This document shows, one piece after another, positions 1 through 10,550 of a stretch of 64,000 nt of DNA; position 1 is the stretch's first letter, and every line of letters begins with the position of its first letter. Location of the stretch: contig JARFIW010001185.1 of NCBI GenBank assembly GCA_036346225.1, forward strand, positions 1,116,001-1,180,000. The letters are read 5' to 3'. The notes beneath the pieces are model-generated. The model was not told the DNA's origin and made no database searches. It saw only the letters and a list, made by a program, of their open reading frames with translations. The position numbers and the translations under genes were made by a program. Origin of the DNA: Platerodrilus igneus. Its lineage: Eukaryota > Arthropoda > Insecta > Coleoptera > Lycidae.

Positions 1-190
1 CTATCATCATCATCATTTTGTTTTCTACCTTATTTAAGGTCGGTTTGACGCAGCTCTAACTTCTTTTCTATTCTGTGCTATTCTAAAAAGCTCTACATAC
101 CCTTCACAACCTAAATTTCTAATAATTTGACTAATATAATTTGGTCTAGATCTTCCTATATCCTTCTATCTTTTTCCTATCCAGCTGGCT
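1..190 (-). mobile_element. 3' end of an RTE-like LINE
   Basis: Read on the minus strand, positions about 180 to 55 encode a degraded version of the C-terminal tail of RTE-type LINE polyproteins (a GRSRPNY stretch, then LGCEGYVELFRIAQNRK, ending ASNRP and a stop). It closes with a TGATGATGATGA microsatellite at about 4-17. A related tail lies at 29760-29880 on the plus strand, and another copy ending in a TGATGA run lies at 31159-31176, so this is the family's normal 3' terminus. The fragment is separated from the larger RTE body at 426-2830 by about 235 bp of unrelated sequence. It may be the same copy after an internal deletion or insertion, or a separate copy. Confidence 0.72.
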
Positions 191-425
191 CTACAGAAAT
201 ATTAGCAACCTGATGGTTGTTAAAGAACTCTAACATGTTTGCATGATTACCATTTATAAGGAAATGAAATATAACCTGGTTATCTGCTTCAAAAAAGGAA
301 AAGTGTTAAATAATATGTTATGGTAAGGCTTAAGCAACGAATCGCTACCAACATGCCAGACCGCTAACTAATTGTGAGTTACGTCATGGTGATATTTAGT
401 TAACTGATTTTTTTTTTTTTTTTTT
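191..425. other. unassigned spacer ending in an 18-bp T tract
   Basis: No coding potential or recognised repeat is seen in this stretch. It ends with an uninterrupted T run at 408-425, which on the minus strand is a poly(A) placed directly after the truncated reverse-transcriptase frame of the neighbouring LINE fragment. Confidence 0.4.
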
Positions 426-1701
426 GTTATATGCTATATCATCTGCAAATCTAAGCATATCAATTTTTTGTCCCTGCATTGTAATTCCAAATGTCTTCCT
501 GCATTTGACAGTATTCATTGCCTCTTCAATGTACAAGTTAAAAATTAATGGGGATAGGGAACATCCCTGTCTCGCCCCTTTCCTAATGTTTACTTCTCTA
601 CGTTCCTGCTCTAATTCTATTACTCCTGTTTACTCTTTGTATAAGCTATGTACTATCCGTCTATCCCTATAACTCATTCCAATCTTTTCGAGTATTTCAA
701 ACATTCTTTTCCATTTTACATTGTCGAATGCTTTTTCCAGATCTACAAACCCTATATACACGCTTTCCCCTTTTTCTATTGTTTTCTACATTATCACTCT
801 CAGAGCTAAAATAGCCTCCCGTGTTCCCTTGCTTCGCCTAAACCCAAATTGGTCTTCTCCTAGTATTTCTTCAGCCCGTTTTTCCATTCGTTTTTGTACA
901 ATTCTAGTTAATATTTTTGATACGTGTGCTGTCAAACTTATTGTTGGAAAATTTTCACATCTATCTGCGCCTTTCCTTTTTGGTATAGTTACTATGATGC
1001 TACATTTGAAATGTTTGGGTATCTCGCCTGTTTCATACATACAGCTTACAAGTTGAAAGAGACGTTCTGTTACTGCTTGACCAGCGACTTTTAGAGTCTC
1101 CGCTTGCACCTTATCTGTACCCGGCGCCTTAGCATTTTTCAGACCTTTTAATGCTAATTCAAACTCATCTCTAAGTATAGGATATCTCGTCATCATTTTC
1201 AATGTCTGATTCCTTTTCTAATGCAGTTAGTTCTTCTCCTGCATATAAATTCCCTATATATTCTTGCCATCTAACCACTTTCTCTACATTTTCTATAATG
1301 ACATTTCCTCACGCGTCCCTTATATTTTTGCTATACGGTTTTATATCCCTAAAATTGACTCTAATTAGTTTGTATGTTTCATCTGTCTTTCCTACTTCCA
1401 TCTTAGTTTGTACCTCTTTGCACTTTTTATCAATCCATTGTTTTTTAGCTTTCCTGCATTTGCGAATAATTTCCCATTTTATGGCTTTGTATCTCTGTTT
1501 TCCTGTTTCGTCTGATTTATTTTTGTATTTTCCTCTTTCTTCTATTAAATTCAGGATATCCTTTGTTATCCATGGTTTCTTATTTTCTTTTTGTGTATAC
1601 CCCAGAATATCTCTGGTCGCCATGTCGAGGTTGGATTTAATGTTATTCCATTCTGTTTCTACTTCCTTAGTATCAGATATTTTTCCGATATCTTTGAGCA
1701 A
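426..1701 (-). pseudogene. RTE-like LINE linker and N-terminal reverse transcriptase, broken
   Basis: Minus-strand frames 1701-1309 (linker, lysine-rich, KKPWITKDILNLIEERG) and 1202-786 (RT fingers and palm) continue through a further shifted frame to 426. Recognisable RT blocks are LKNAKAPGTDKVQAE, then VTIPKRKG, then EDQFGFRRSKGTREAI. After a frameshift follow QGCP-like residues and finally LRFADDIAY at about 470-430, the catalytic YADD/FADD motif. Coding stops there against a poly(A) tract on the minus strand, so thumb and C-terminal domains are missing. The product cannot be functional. Confidence 0.8.
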
Positions 1702-1745
1702 TTCCTTTGACGTTTTTTCGAATCTTTCTTGAATATCTTTTATTT

Positions 1746-2650
1746 TTAGTTTCTATAGGTCAAAATGCCTTTTCCGTTTCTTTTTTTCAAATTTTTAAAT
1801 TTAAGTGCGGCCTTCATAACTACGATGTTGTGGTCAGTGTCTATATCTGCTTCTGGGTAGCTTCTACAGTCTTTTACTTGATCCCTAAACCGTTGTCTAA
1901 CAAGAATGTAATCTATTTGATATCTTCTTATATCTCCTGGCATCTTCCACGTATATCGTCTTCTAGCATGATGTTGAAATAATGTGTTTGTAATGATTAA
2001 ATTGTTCTTGTCGCAAAATTCTACCAGCCTATTTTGTCTGTCGTTTCTAGTGCCTAAACCAAATAAACCAACTATCGTTCCTTCCCTACCCTCACCTACC
2101 ACTGCATTAAAAACCCCGTAATTATTAAATTTTCATGTTCTTTTACGTGTCTTAATATGTCTTCGATATCTTTGTAGATCGCTTCTACCTCTTCGTCACT
2201 GTAGCTAGACTAGGGCATGTATACTTGTATTATTACTGTATTTACCGGTTTAGATTCTAATCTAACCATGAGTACTTTTTCATTCTTTTGTAAGTAATTT
2301 TCTACACAGTATCCTATCTTTTTCTGCATAACTATCCCCACACCCAAATTTCCCTCCTCTGCTCCTGTATGAATTACCCTAAAGTCTCCACTGCAAAAAT
2401 CCCCCGCCTCTGGCCACTGAACTTCGCTGATCCCTACTATGTCTAGTGATAACCTATTCATTTCAATTTTTAAGTTATCTAGCTTACCCACTTGCTTCAT
2501 AGTTCTAACATTCCACGTTCCGACTCGCAAAATGTTCCCGACTCTTATTCTTAACTTTCCGATCGCATCCTCCGAAGTAGTCCCCTCTCGGAGATCCGAA
2601 TGGGGGACTATTTTAACTCCGGAATCTTTTACCCCAGAGAATGCCATCAT
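1746..2650 (-). pseudogene. RTE-like LINE endonuclease domain, broken
   Basis: Two minus-strand frames (2650-2210 and 2102-1746) together cover an APE-type endonuclease. The first has the N-terminal signature VGTWNVRTM followed by DIVGISEVQWP. The second has YTWKMPG, QIDYILVRQRF and the terminal DTDHNIV motif that carries the catalytic Asp-His pair of this fold. In LINEs this domain nicks the genomic target to prime reverse transcription. A disrupted junction of about 110 bp lies between the frames, around a stop just after QVYMP. The start MMAFSGVK lies just downstream of the conserved leader and matches the start region of the other copies, for example ATGATGGCAT at 41140. Confidence 0.82.
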
Positions 2651-2830
2651 TTTATTATAATTTAGGTACGCTGTGTACTTGAGAGATAATGCGGTGGTTT
2701 CCCGTTGCCTTCCACATCGCGGTAGTGTGTCTTAGACTGCCATACCGACCCCTATAGTCTCTGCCAATCTAAGTACCGAAAGAGCCGCTGCCCTCTTGTA
2801 ACGATTTTTTCTCCCTCTCTTATTGGCTCC

Positions 2831-4105
2831 GCAAGCCTCACGCATGGGCGCTAGTGAAACGCTTTTCTATACTTCTGGCCGACAATACTTTATAATCACC
2901 ATGCTCCAAGTTAGGTGTCTGCAAAACAAAGTCTTCCGACGTAACTAGGGGTCTATTCCTTGGGTAGAGCTATGAGCAATGGGGGGGTAAGTCGAAATCT
3001 GTGGGGGGGTCACACTCAAACTAAAACAAACAGGCGCCACCAAGTCCAGATTGATTCATGTAAATGGCATAGCTAATTTCTAAGGGCGGACGTGGAGACC
3101 CAAAGAAAAAAAAAATCGCCTTCGCTGACAAAAACCTGTCTTAACAGAATAAGACGCTGTTCCTGTAAGGAAAAATAATAATTAAGTCACATAAAAAATG
3201 GGAACACTATTTGTGTCCCTCAAATATATCTAAAAATGCAAAAAGATTGTCTCCTACATAAGGGTACCATAAAAATTGAACTCTTATTGCTTTTTGTTTA
3301 TCAGGTCTGATCAAACTAGATCAGAATAAAAAAACTTTAAGCGTGGATTATAAATTTACTAGAAAGAATTTTTTCTTTTTCTGTAAATAAAATTTAATGC
3401 AATAAAATAAAATGAATACTTGAATTACTTGAAGAATTATTGTAAAGTTCATCAACTTGATTCTTACTCAAATATATTACAACCCAGTGTGACTGGTTAT
3501 ACTAAGGTTTTCTAACCCAATCAGATCTGTGTAGGTCATTTACAAATTAATATACAAAACTTTCTTTTTAAGTAAACAGTATTAAAATCGATTTGAAGTC
3601 AAAATATTCACAAAGATATTCTCTAATTTTATCAAAGGTGGTAGTAATGTAATACTAAACATCTGCTTGCAATTGTGCAATTGTTGACGGCATATTTCAA
3701 ACAAACAAGTGACGTAGCCGCAGCTGTTAATTTATGCTGAAGCCACGTGTAGTCACATATCTACGAAACTAAGTGAAATTTAAATTTGATACTGGAGAAA
3801 ACCAGCTTAGCTACAGATAAACTGAATAACAAATTTGTGCTTCTATAAAACAAAACGAAATAACGTGCTTTTAGAAGGAAGCACTGAGGAAATCTTAAAG
3901 CTATTACGAACCAAACCCCGGGCTGCTGTCCTTGGCTAGATTGGGAACTGCATCGCCGTGCGGAGTCTGCAGCTAATTATTCCTGCTTTCCATGCTTTAA
4001 ATACAGGTGTTGAAGCGAAGTGGGTTTCTTACATTGATTCAAAGTTGCATAAATTTTGTAGCGTAATCTTCCATGGTCTAATCTTAGTTATAAATATAAT
4101 TTTCG
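2831..4105. other. AT-rich intergenic sequence, nothing recognised
   Basis: No long reading frame, tRNA-like fold or transposon terminus could be supported here. Two G-rich runs (seven G each) occur near 2983 and 3004. Confidence 0.5.
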
Positions 4106-4109
4106 TTGC

Positions 4110-4151
4110 GTAGTTTGTAAGTCGTAGTTTGTAAGTCGTAGTTTGTAAGTC
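4110..4151. repeat. 14-bp minisatellite, three perfect units
   Basis: The unit GTAGTTTGTAAGTC occurs three times head to tail, followed by a partial fourth (GTAGTT). No function is implied. Confidence 0.9.
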
Positions 4152-4159
4152 GTAGTTGC

Positions 4160-4520
4160 GCTAAACAAATTTTAAATTAGATACTATGATAACGAATATA
4201 CAATACCAACCGTTACTCAGGAAGTGTGTTACACAATTAATGCGACCCGGAGGTCACTCGCCATTCTCTTCGAATGCATGCTGTCGCTGCTTTTACCTAT
4301 CGACGAGTGCCCCTGCCGCGTTCTTGCATGGTGGGAGGGTCCCGAGGGCGGTTGTCAATCCTCTCACGCGCGTGCCTGTGGCTGTGGAATACACCGACCT
4401 CCGAAACAAATAGACTAACGACTCTAGATACTGTATTAATGCAAAAATTTGATTGTTACACGTATTATTACTTTAGTTAATAAAGGTGTTTTAACATTCG
4501 TTATACCTTTAATGAAGAGA
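4160..4520. other. locally GC-rich stretch of unknown nature
   Basis: Positions about 4245-4410 are clearly richer in G and C than the surroundings, and all three forward frames are open for 64-75 codons. None of the three translations resembles a known family. The open frames probably reflect base composition rather than a gene. Confidence 0.35.
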
Positions 4521-4529
4521 TTTTTAATG

Positions 4530-4715
4530 CGAAAATAAAATTGTTACACTCTTTCGGGGACCTATCTTTTTCTGGTTCCTCACTAACGACCCTACTACTT
4601 TGGTTGGACCTGTAGTTTGGCTCTTTAGCTTATTAGAACACGCAAGCGATTTCACCTGTTCTAGTAATCTAGAACTTCGGCAAGGTGCAAGTCCATTCGA
4701 AATGGAAAGTAACAA
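4530..4715 (-). mobile_element. isolated 5' leader fragment of the RTE-like LINE
   Basis: The minus-strand sequence matches the leader seen at 16080-16215 and 40872-40995: a GAAGTTCTA..ACTAGAAC palindromic block, then a GAGCCAAAC segment, TTAGTGAGGAACCAGA and AGGTCCCCGAAAGAG. Only the first 185 bp or so are present and no endonuclease follows. A fragment from the 5' end is unusual for a LINE, because truncated copies normally keep the 3' end. Confidence 0.72.
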
Positions 4716-4751
4716 CACAAAAAAGATTCATTAGTACAAAGTAGAGAACAA

Positions 4752-4861
4752 ATTTTGAACGAAAAACGGGAAAATTCATTTTTATTCACTCACAAGTTAC
4801 CTATAACCTAAACTAACCTAACCTAACCTAACTTTAATTAACAAAACTACAACTGAAAAAC
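4752..4861 (+). repeat. direct repeat copy A with CCTAA (telomere-like) tract
   Basis: About 110 bp closely match 5163-5263. Each copy has a GAAAAACG.GAAAAT block, TTTTTATTCACTCACAAGTTA, a short run of CCTAA units and then ACTTTAATTA.C.AAACTA. The run here (about 4803-4832) has roughly five CCTAA-like units. CCTAA is the complement of the insect telomeric TTAGG repeat. The tract is too short to be a telomere. Confidence 0.8.
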
Positions 4862-5162
4862 GGAACATATTTTCTTTACCGGCAACCCCTAAAATGGCGG
4901 GTTTTTTTTCTCAAGAACGCTGTTTCCGACGTGACTAGTCAAGACAATTTGATTTTAGACCGCGCTCGCATCTCCATTCCGCCCGGCGGTCGCAGACCCG
5001 CTAATTGCTTTATACTGCAATAACGTAATGGCATGTACCGTTGACCAGAACTAAATATTACATTGACACCAAACAACAAAAAAAGTGCTTCCCGTAAAAC
5101 TCGTCAAATCTCATATACACATTTTTATTCGAAAATAACACCGTACGTCAACAATAAGTACA

Positions 5163-5263
5163 ATCTTGAATGAAAAACGAGAAAATCCATTTTTATTCAC
5201 TCACAAGTTATATGTAACCTAACCTAACCTAACTTTAATTACCAAAACTATAACTGAAAAACT
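5163..5263 (+). repeat. direct repeat copy B with CCTAA (telomere-like) tract
   Basis: This is the second copy of the unit described at 4752-4861, in the same orientation about 410 bp downstream. The CCTAA run is at about 5215-5232 (three to four units). A third, shorter AACCTAACCTA patch lies at 5300-5310. Confidence 0.8.
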
Positions 5264-5389
5264 ACCTAAACAACGCAATATCAAATTTAGTGTTTTTCAA
5301 CCTAACCTATCGTAATGTTGTGTGAGCGGTAACTGAAGCATAGTCTATTTGGCAGGTTTGCCGGCGCGCCAGGCGGAATCCAGACACGA

Positions 5390-5990
5390 GCGCTATCTAA
5401 AACCAATAGAGCATTCTAGAACACGTGACCAAAAATGGCTGCTTTGGAGTAAACATTCAAACAAACATTAGCCAGACTTTTATTACAAATTGAACTGTGT
5501 TGTACGTAAATAGTGATTTTTTTAAATAGCTTATTTAAGTGCTATAAATAGGTGTATTGTATTAATAGTTTTGTTGTTTGGATATGAACAAATATTTAAA
5601 AAATTTGGAGATTTCCTCCCCGGAAATAACTGCAAAGTATTTAAGCAAACTGGAATTAATTAATGGAATTGATCCATTTGTCCTATCAGAAAGTGATTTA
5701 AACTTTTCTCCAAAGTCCTTTCCTTTTGCTACGCAACTGGATATTGTAAATTATTTACTGTTATACGAAGTTGCAAATGAAGGCCTTTAAGGGTTTGACA
5801 GCCTATAAGTATTTTCGATCTGGTTTTGTTCGAAGAATTGGCATATTTACAATCGATTGCAGACTAAATCTGTTCAATATTTACTAACAATCAGAGTAAC
5901 AACATCATACATAACAGATTGTTTGTCCCAAGGCGGGTCATATTGAATTTTTTTGACAGCATTCTGGAATGCTCTAGTGATCCTTACTAG
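5390..5990 (+). pseudogene. N-terminal fragment of an uncharacterised TE-associated protein
   Basis: An open frame with ATG at 5584 reads about 65 codons (MNKYLKNLEISSPE... ending FATQLDIVNYLLLYEVANE) and then shifts. In the next frame AFKGLTAYKYFRSGFVRRI follows, to a stop near 5870. The pattern DIVNYLL followed by a K-LTAYKYF-SGFV block resembles, from memory, the N-terminus of a repetitive protein family common in insects and cnidarians; this is a weak recognition. The fragment is flanked by inverted 15-mers of the type TAGAGCATTCTAGAA (about 5408) and its complement (about 5962), which could be remnants of transposon ends. No downstream exon was found. Confidence 0.4.
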
Positions 5991-6190
5991 TGGGGGCTGG
6001 AACAACATTTTAGCCAAAGAAAATTGACTTCTAACAGTGGCCGATAAAGTAAAGATATGCCCAAAGTAGCAGTGGCCTAGGAGGTAACTAATTCACAACA
6101 GTTAACCAATTTGGTAAACCACGTTCAAAAGCCTATGTTATGCAGAGGACCAGCATTACTATCCAGAAAGGAAATGCATCATACGTTATA

Positions 6191-8596
6191 CTGCAGGGGT
6201 TCTCAAACTTTTTGCCACTGCGACCCCCTTTTTAGACCTAGTATTTCGGCGACCCCCCTATTTTTAAATATAAACAAAAATGAAAAAAAAACACTATTGG
6301 CTAAGTTTTATCCATAAAAATACTATTAACTAGTAAAAATAAATACAAATTGTTGTCACTTGAATTGTTTATAATAAGAGAAAGTGGGATAACTCACTTC
6401 GTGGCACGAACAAGGACAAAGCAATGATGACTCATGGGGCCTGTTTGCGCGCGCACTCTCTGCTAGCCGGTGCCCGGCAGACGACACGACAGTCTGGCTT
6501 CTTGAGTCGATCACTGAACACTGTGTGTGTACTTTGTGAGTAGTATTGCGAGCAAATACAGTTAGAAAAAGTAGCAATGGATAAGTTTTTGAAAAGACCG
6601 TCGTCAAGTAGTGATGCTAGTGCTAGTGAGTGCGGAAAGACACAATTCCGCAAATATGACCAGTCGTACATACAATTCGGTTTCACTGAACTGGCAAACA
6701 AACTTCAATGTGTGGTGTGTAGTGAAGTGTTGTCAGCTGAAAGCATGAAGCTTTCGAAAATGAAACGCCATCTTGAAACTAAACATTTTGCTTTGAAAGA
6801 CAAACCAGTGGAATTTTTCCAAAGAAAACTGTTATCCCTTCGAAGTCAACAGGTAAACATTACGGATCTTGCTAATGTTAATAAGAATGCTCTTAAAGCT
6901 TCATACGAGGTAGCACTGAAGATTGCTAAAAAAGGGAAACCCCATACAATTGCTGAAGAATTAATTCTTCCTGCTGCAATTGATATGGTTTCAAATATAA
7001 TCAGTCCTCAAATGCTGAAAAATTGAAAAAATCCCGTTATCAAATGATACTATTTCAAGAAGAATATGGGGCATGGCTGAAGATGTTCAGAACCAGCTAA
7101 AGAAGCAAATAAAAGACAGTACTTTTTTTGCAATTCAGTTGGATGAGTCAACAGATGTTGCCAACTGTGCTCAGTTTTTATGCTTCATCCGGTACGATTA
7201 CGGTGATGCTATTCATGAAAATATTTTGTTTTGTAAGCCCCTGCCGAATAATACAACAGGTGAAAGTCTTTATAAGGTGTTTGTTCAAGCAACTGAACCT
7301 TTTGAATTTGATTGGAAGAAATGTGTTTCAATTTGTAGTGATGGAGCAATGGCCCTTACGGGAACGAAGAGTGGCTTGATTGCCAGGTTGAAATCATTTA
7401 TACCGAATGCAAGCTGGGTCCACTGCTTTTTGCATAGGCAAGCTTTGGCAGCTAAGAAAATGCCAGATGAATTACGGCAAGTTTTAAATGAAGCTGTCAA
7501 GATAGTGAACTACATCAAAAGTCGCCCGCTGCAAAGTAGGATGTTTAATATTTTGTGTGAAGAGGTAGGAGCCTTGCATAAACATCTTTTATTTCACACT
7601 GAAGTACGGTGGCTATCTCGTGGTAATGTATTAAGCAGACTGTTTGGATTAAAGTCAGAAATGTTGTTATTTTTGGTTGATAGTAAACCCGAACTTTCCA
7701 CTTTTTTCAGTGATGAAAAGTGGTTGGTTAAGCTTGCTTATTTGGCTGACATCTTCTCTCACCTTAATATTTTGAACTTATCCCTACAAGGACCAGACAA
7801 AAATATGCTATATGCTCAAGACAGAGTAAATGCATTTGTAAAAAAAACTCAGTGTTTGGAACGCAAGAGCTAAGAAAGAAGATTTTGAAAATTTTACACT
7901 AACTCAAGAGTTTATAGAGTTTCTGTCTACATCCTACTGTACATCCCCTGACACTTTATCTCTCTCCTTACTAGTATCTTCTCATCTCGAAGGTTTGATT
8001 GAACAGTTGATAGATTACATTCCAAATAAGGATACGAGTGGGGTTTTGAGGGTAGTCAATCCGTTCAGTGATCAAGTCGTAACAAAAGCTGAGCTAACTG
8101 CTCGTCAACATGATCAACTGATCGAAATTTCAAGTGATCAGTCAGCAAAACTCACTTTTAACAGTGCTTGTATCGACAAATTTTGGATAGGTATTAAAAA
8201 TGAATACCCAGAACTGTCCACAAAAGCATTACAGACTTTGATGCCATTTTCTACGTCTTATAACTGTGAACAAGGTTTCTCCATAATGGTGAATATCAAA
8301 ACAAAATCAAGAAATCGTTTGACCCTGGAAAATGACATTCTTTTGTGTATTACAAAACTCATTCCGGACATAAAAAAATTGGTTAATTCCAAACAAGCTC
8401 ATGTTTCCCATTAAATAGTATTAGGCCTTTTTCAACTTGTATGTGTATTACAAATTTGTGTAGCCTATAAATTTTGTTATTAATAAAAACTACAGCTATG
8501 ACTGATTTGTTTTTTTGATTTTCCTCCTTATCCCGCGACCCCCCTGGACACACCACGCGACCCCCTGCGGGTCGCGACCCACAGTTTGAGAACCAC
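6191..8596 (+). mobile_element. hAT-superfamily DNA transposon, near-complete
   Basis: The element begins with CAGGGGTTCTCAAAC (from 6194) and ends with GTTTGAGAACCAC. The termini form inverted repeats continuing into GCGACCCCC-rich subterminal repeats on both sides. Identical TACGTTATA flanks (6182-6190 and 8597-8605) give an 8- or 9-bp target duplication; hAT elements normally make 8 bp. Inside lies a single transposase gene with two frameshifts (6577-8414). The size (about 2.4 kb), terminal sequence and BED-type transposase fit the Charlie/ZBED-like branch. Confidence 0.92.
6577..8414 (+). pseudogene. hAT transposase with N-terminal BED zinc finger, two frameshifts
   Basis: The reading frame starts at ATG 6577. 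Residues about 45-75 form a BED-type finger (CVVC, then RHLETKH). The hAT catalytic core follows: QLDESTD (first Asp, about 7138-7158), ICSDGA (second Asp, about 7330-7347), the VHCFLHRQAL motif, and near the C-terminus YNCEQGFSIM, carrying the catalytic Glu in the dimerisation region. Frame breaks are a net one-base shift at about 7015-7030 (an A-rich run) and one extra A in an eight-A run near 7840. Apart from these it reads through to the stop at 8412-8414, with an AATAAA at about 8482. The protein would cut and paste the element in the nucleus. The two lesions are in homopolymers, so assembly error cannot be excluded. Confidence 0.9.
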
Positions 8597-8605
8597 TACG
8601 TTATA

Positions 8606-9239
8606 GGAACTATACCCCACTTGTCATCTATGGAAGGAATACTCTATTTGTTATAGTGTTTACACCTGTCTTGTATTATTTTAACTGTTAACCTTCTTCA
8701 AGTGAAATGTTCTAAATAAAATTTTATCATTGCATTACTTGGAAATGAATTTAGAGCGGCCCGTGTTTTTCGTTCCAAAAATATCATGTCAATCCAAAAG
8801 TTTAATATTAATTAAAATTTTTTAAATTCTGGTATTTTTCCAATTTCAAAGCGCTATCTAGAACGAGTAGCCTTCATATCATGTCATAGATAAAATAGTC
8901 GTTATTTTAGTATAATTGAAGGTACCTACTAAAGAGATAATTATGGTTAAACTTTAAATTATAAAAGTACACATTGACAATTGTAATTAGAGGTCTAGTT
9001 TTTCTTGATTACATTCTAAGTATGTAGTTGACAGTGACATTGAGCTCAAGTCAAACGCACATCTGTTTTGATAATTTCTACACATGAGAGGAATATTAAA
9101 GCAGAGTTGTATATCGGTTAAGGTTGTTTCGCTAATCATTGTATTTTAATCGATTCCACTGTGTCATGCATCTTATTTATTACTACGACTAGTACCGTAA
9201 ACTAATAGTTACGTCTCTGATTTATAGAACTGCACCACG
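8606..9239 (+). promoter_or_regulatory. upstream region of the aminopeptidase gene
   Basis: AT-rich sequence between the hAT element and the start codon. No clear TATA or initiator could be chosen. A possible 3' splice site (TTTATAG at 9222-9228) precedes the start codon, so a non-coding first exon farther upstream is possible. This is an inference from position only. Confidence 0.3.
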
Positions 9240-9422
9240 ATGCGCGGAGGCGGCGCACTTTTATTAGCATGGTTATTTTGCGTTGGAGTAATGGGATCTC
9301 AGAGAGCTACCGATTGCCAGTGTCGCTTGCCCGATTCGATTATTCCACAGCATTATGATCTGGAAATCATTCCTCATTTGGAAAATAATATTTTCATTTT
9401 TGAAGGTCGTGTGTCAATTAAG
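9240..9422 (+). CDS. M1 aminopeptidase (aminopeptidase N-like), first coding exon
   Basis: ATG at 9240 opens 61 codons. Residues 1-20 (MRGGGALLLAWLFCVGVMGS) have a hydrophobic core and small residues before a likely cleavage site, so this is a signal peptide. Next comes a Cys-containing segment and LPDSIIPQHYDLEIIPHLENNIFIFEGRVSIK, the start of the N-terminal beta domain of M1 zinc aminopeptidases (the P-x-x-YDL motif). The exon ends in phase 0 at a consensus donor (AAG then GTAAGT at 9423). The next exon, at 37415, starts in phase 0 with VHCLQATKQIILHLNDL, which continues the family alignment. M1 enzymes remove N-terminal residues from peptides. With a signal peptide this one should be secreted or membrane-anchored, as the insect gut enzymes are. 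The paralog cannot be named from this part. Confidence 0.88.
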
Positions 9423-10080
9423 GTAAGTCTTTCTCATAATTATTTTTAATGTCAAACTATAGAAACGTTTATCAACTGTTGAGTGAGAAATTATGAACAA
9501 TTATAATCAATATACCGTTTTAAGCTATTCCTTGTGCTAATTGGTTACAGAGGGCACATTATCACTGTCGGATGCGCGAGAGCGGAAAGCGTTTCGGGGC
9601 ATTTTTCTGCCGAAGCGCAAAATAAACTTTCCTACTTTTCAAAACTGAAAAATTTAATTCTGAAAAAGTACGGGCGACTTCAGTTCTCTAGTTGATAAAG
9701 TAGATATCTGTAACTCCATCAGTTAATTAAATTTTTTTGTTAAGCCGTAAATAAGGATCTTGAAAACATATATGTGGGCCTTTACTGAGTTCTTATAGAG
9801 CACATATGCATTTTCTTGGATGTGGCATAACAAATTGAACAGTACAAGAACGGATTTTCTTATTTCCCTCTGCAGAACAGTAAAGTGTATTAAGGGTGTA
9901 CGCGTTAAAAATCCTCCCGTAAAGAAAGTATTGGAAAGACAAGAATTCTTTTTTATTTAAAATATATGGTGTTTTTCTCTATGTGAACTTTATTAGGTTA
10001 TTTTATTATTTATTTGTTCCAACTTTTCAGTAGTCTGCTACCTGAAATTTAAGCAGACCTGGCTTCCCCCCAGAAAGTAA
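9423..10080. other. intronic sequence, nothing recognised
   Basis: Unique AT-rich sequence between exon 1 and the first TG microsatellite. No frame, terminus or RNA-like structure was supported. Confidence 0.4.
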
Positions 10081-10095
10081 CCTTCAGTAAGGTGT

Positions 10096-10121
10096 TTGTG
10101 TGTGTGTGTGTGTGTGTGTGT
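10096..10121. repeat. (TG)n microsatellite
   Basis: About 13 TG units, followed by a short CG/GC-rich run (TTCGCGCGCG). Confidence 0.9.
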
Positions 10122-10491
10122 TCGCGCGCGCTTGAGGGCATGTGTTATGTGTGTGTATATTATTATTTATTAAAACTTTAGGTTTTTACATAATATATGA
10201 TTCAAATGTATAAAAAATAAATATTAATATATAAATCTTATGAAACCTACACTTGTTATAATGTCACAAAGGTAGCGGTACCTATAAAATGCAGTAGTTA
10301 CAAGAAAAAAAAGGTAGTTAAGAACGGCAAGTCCAACGCTACAAAAATAACACAAATAAAATAAATAATAAACGACAGAAAAAAACTAACAAAATAAAAT
10401 GAAATAAATGTTACAGAATAAAATAAAATGAAAAAAATTAAAAATCAAAACGTTTCCAACTTAGTTATTGTGTACATGAATCCATGTCACA

Positions 10492-10493
10492 AC

Positions 10494-10550
<57 letters not shown>

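Larger units (their letters stand above)
426..2830 (-). mobile_element. RTE-like LINE body (leader, endonuclease, reverse transcriptase), truncated
   Basis: On the minus strand this copy runs from a non-coding leader (about 2830-2660) through an apurinic-type endonuclease and linker into a reverse transcriptase that stops at the FADD active-site motif next to an 18-A tract. Copies of the leader and endonuclease recur at 16092-17160, 17166-17345 and 40855-43143, and the same RT segment recurs at 63757-64000 on the plus strand. The family resembles RTE elements often mis-annotated in insects as craniofacial development protein 2-like. The rest of the RT (thumb and C-terminus) is absent here. 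The leader boundary near 2830 is inferred from the extent of matching among copies. Confidence 0.82.

Noticed and set aside
1202..1732. 176-codon plus-strand frame
   Set aside because: Antisense to the RTE linker; hydrophobic composition results from complementing a lysine-rich coding strand.
4186..4480. three overlapping forward open frames
   Set aside because: Frames open in a GC-rich patch without similarity among themselves or to known proteins; treated as compositional.
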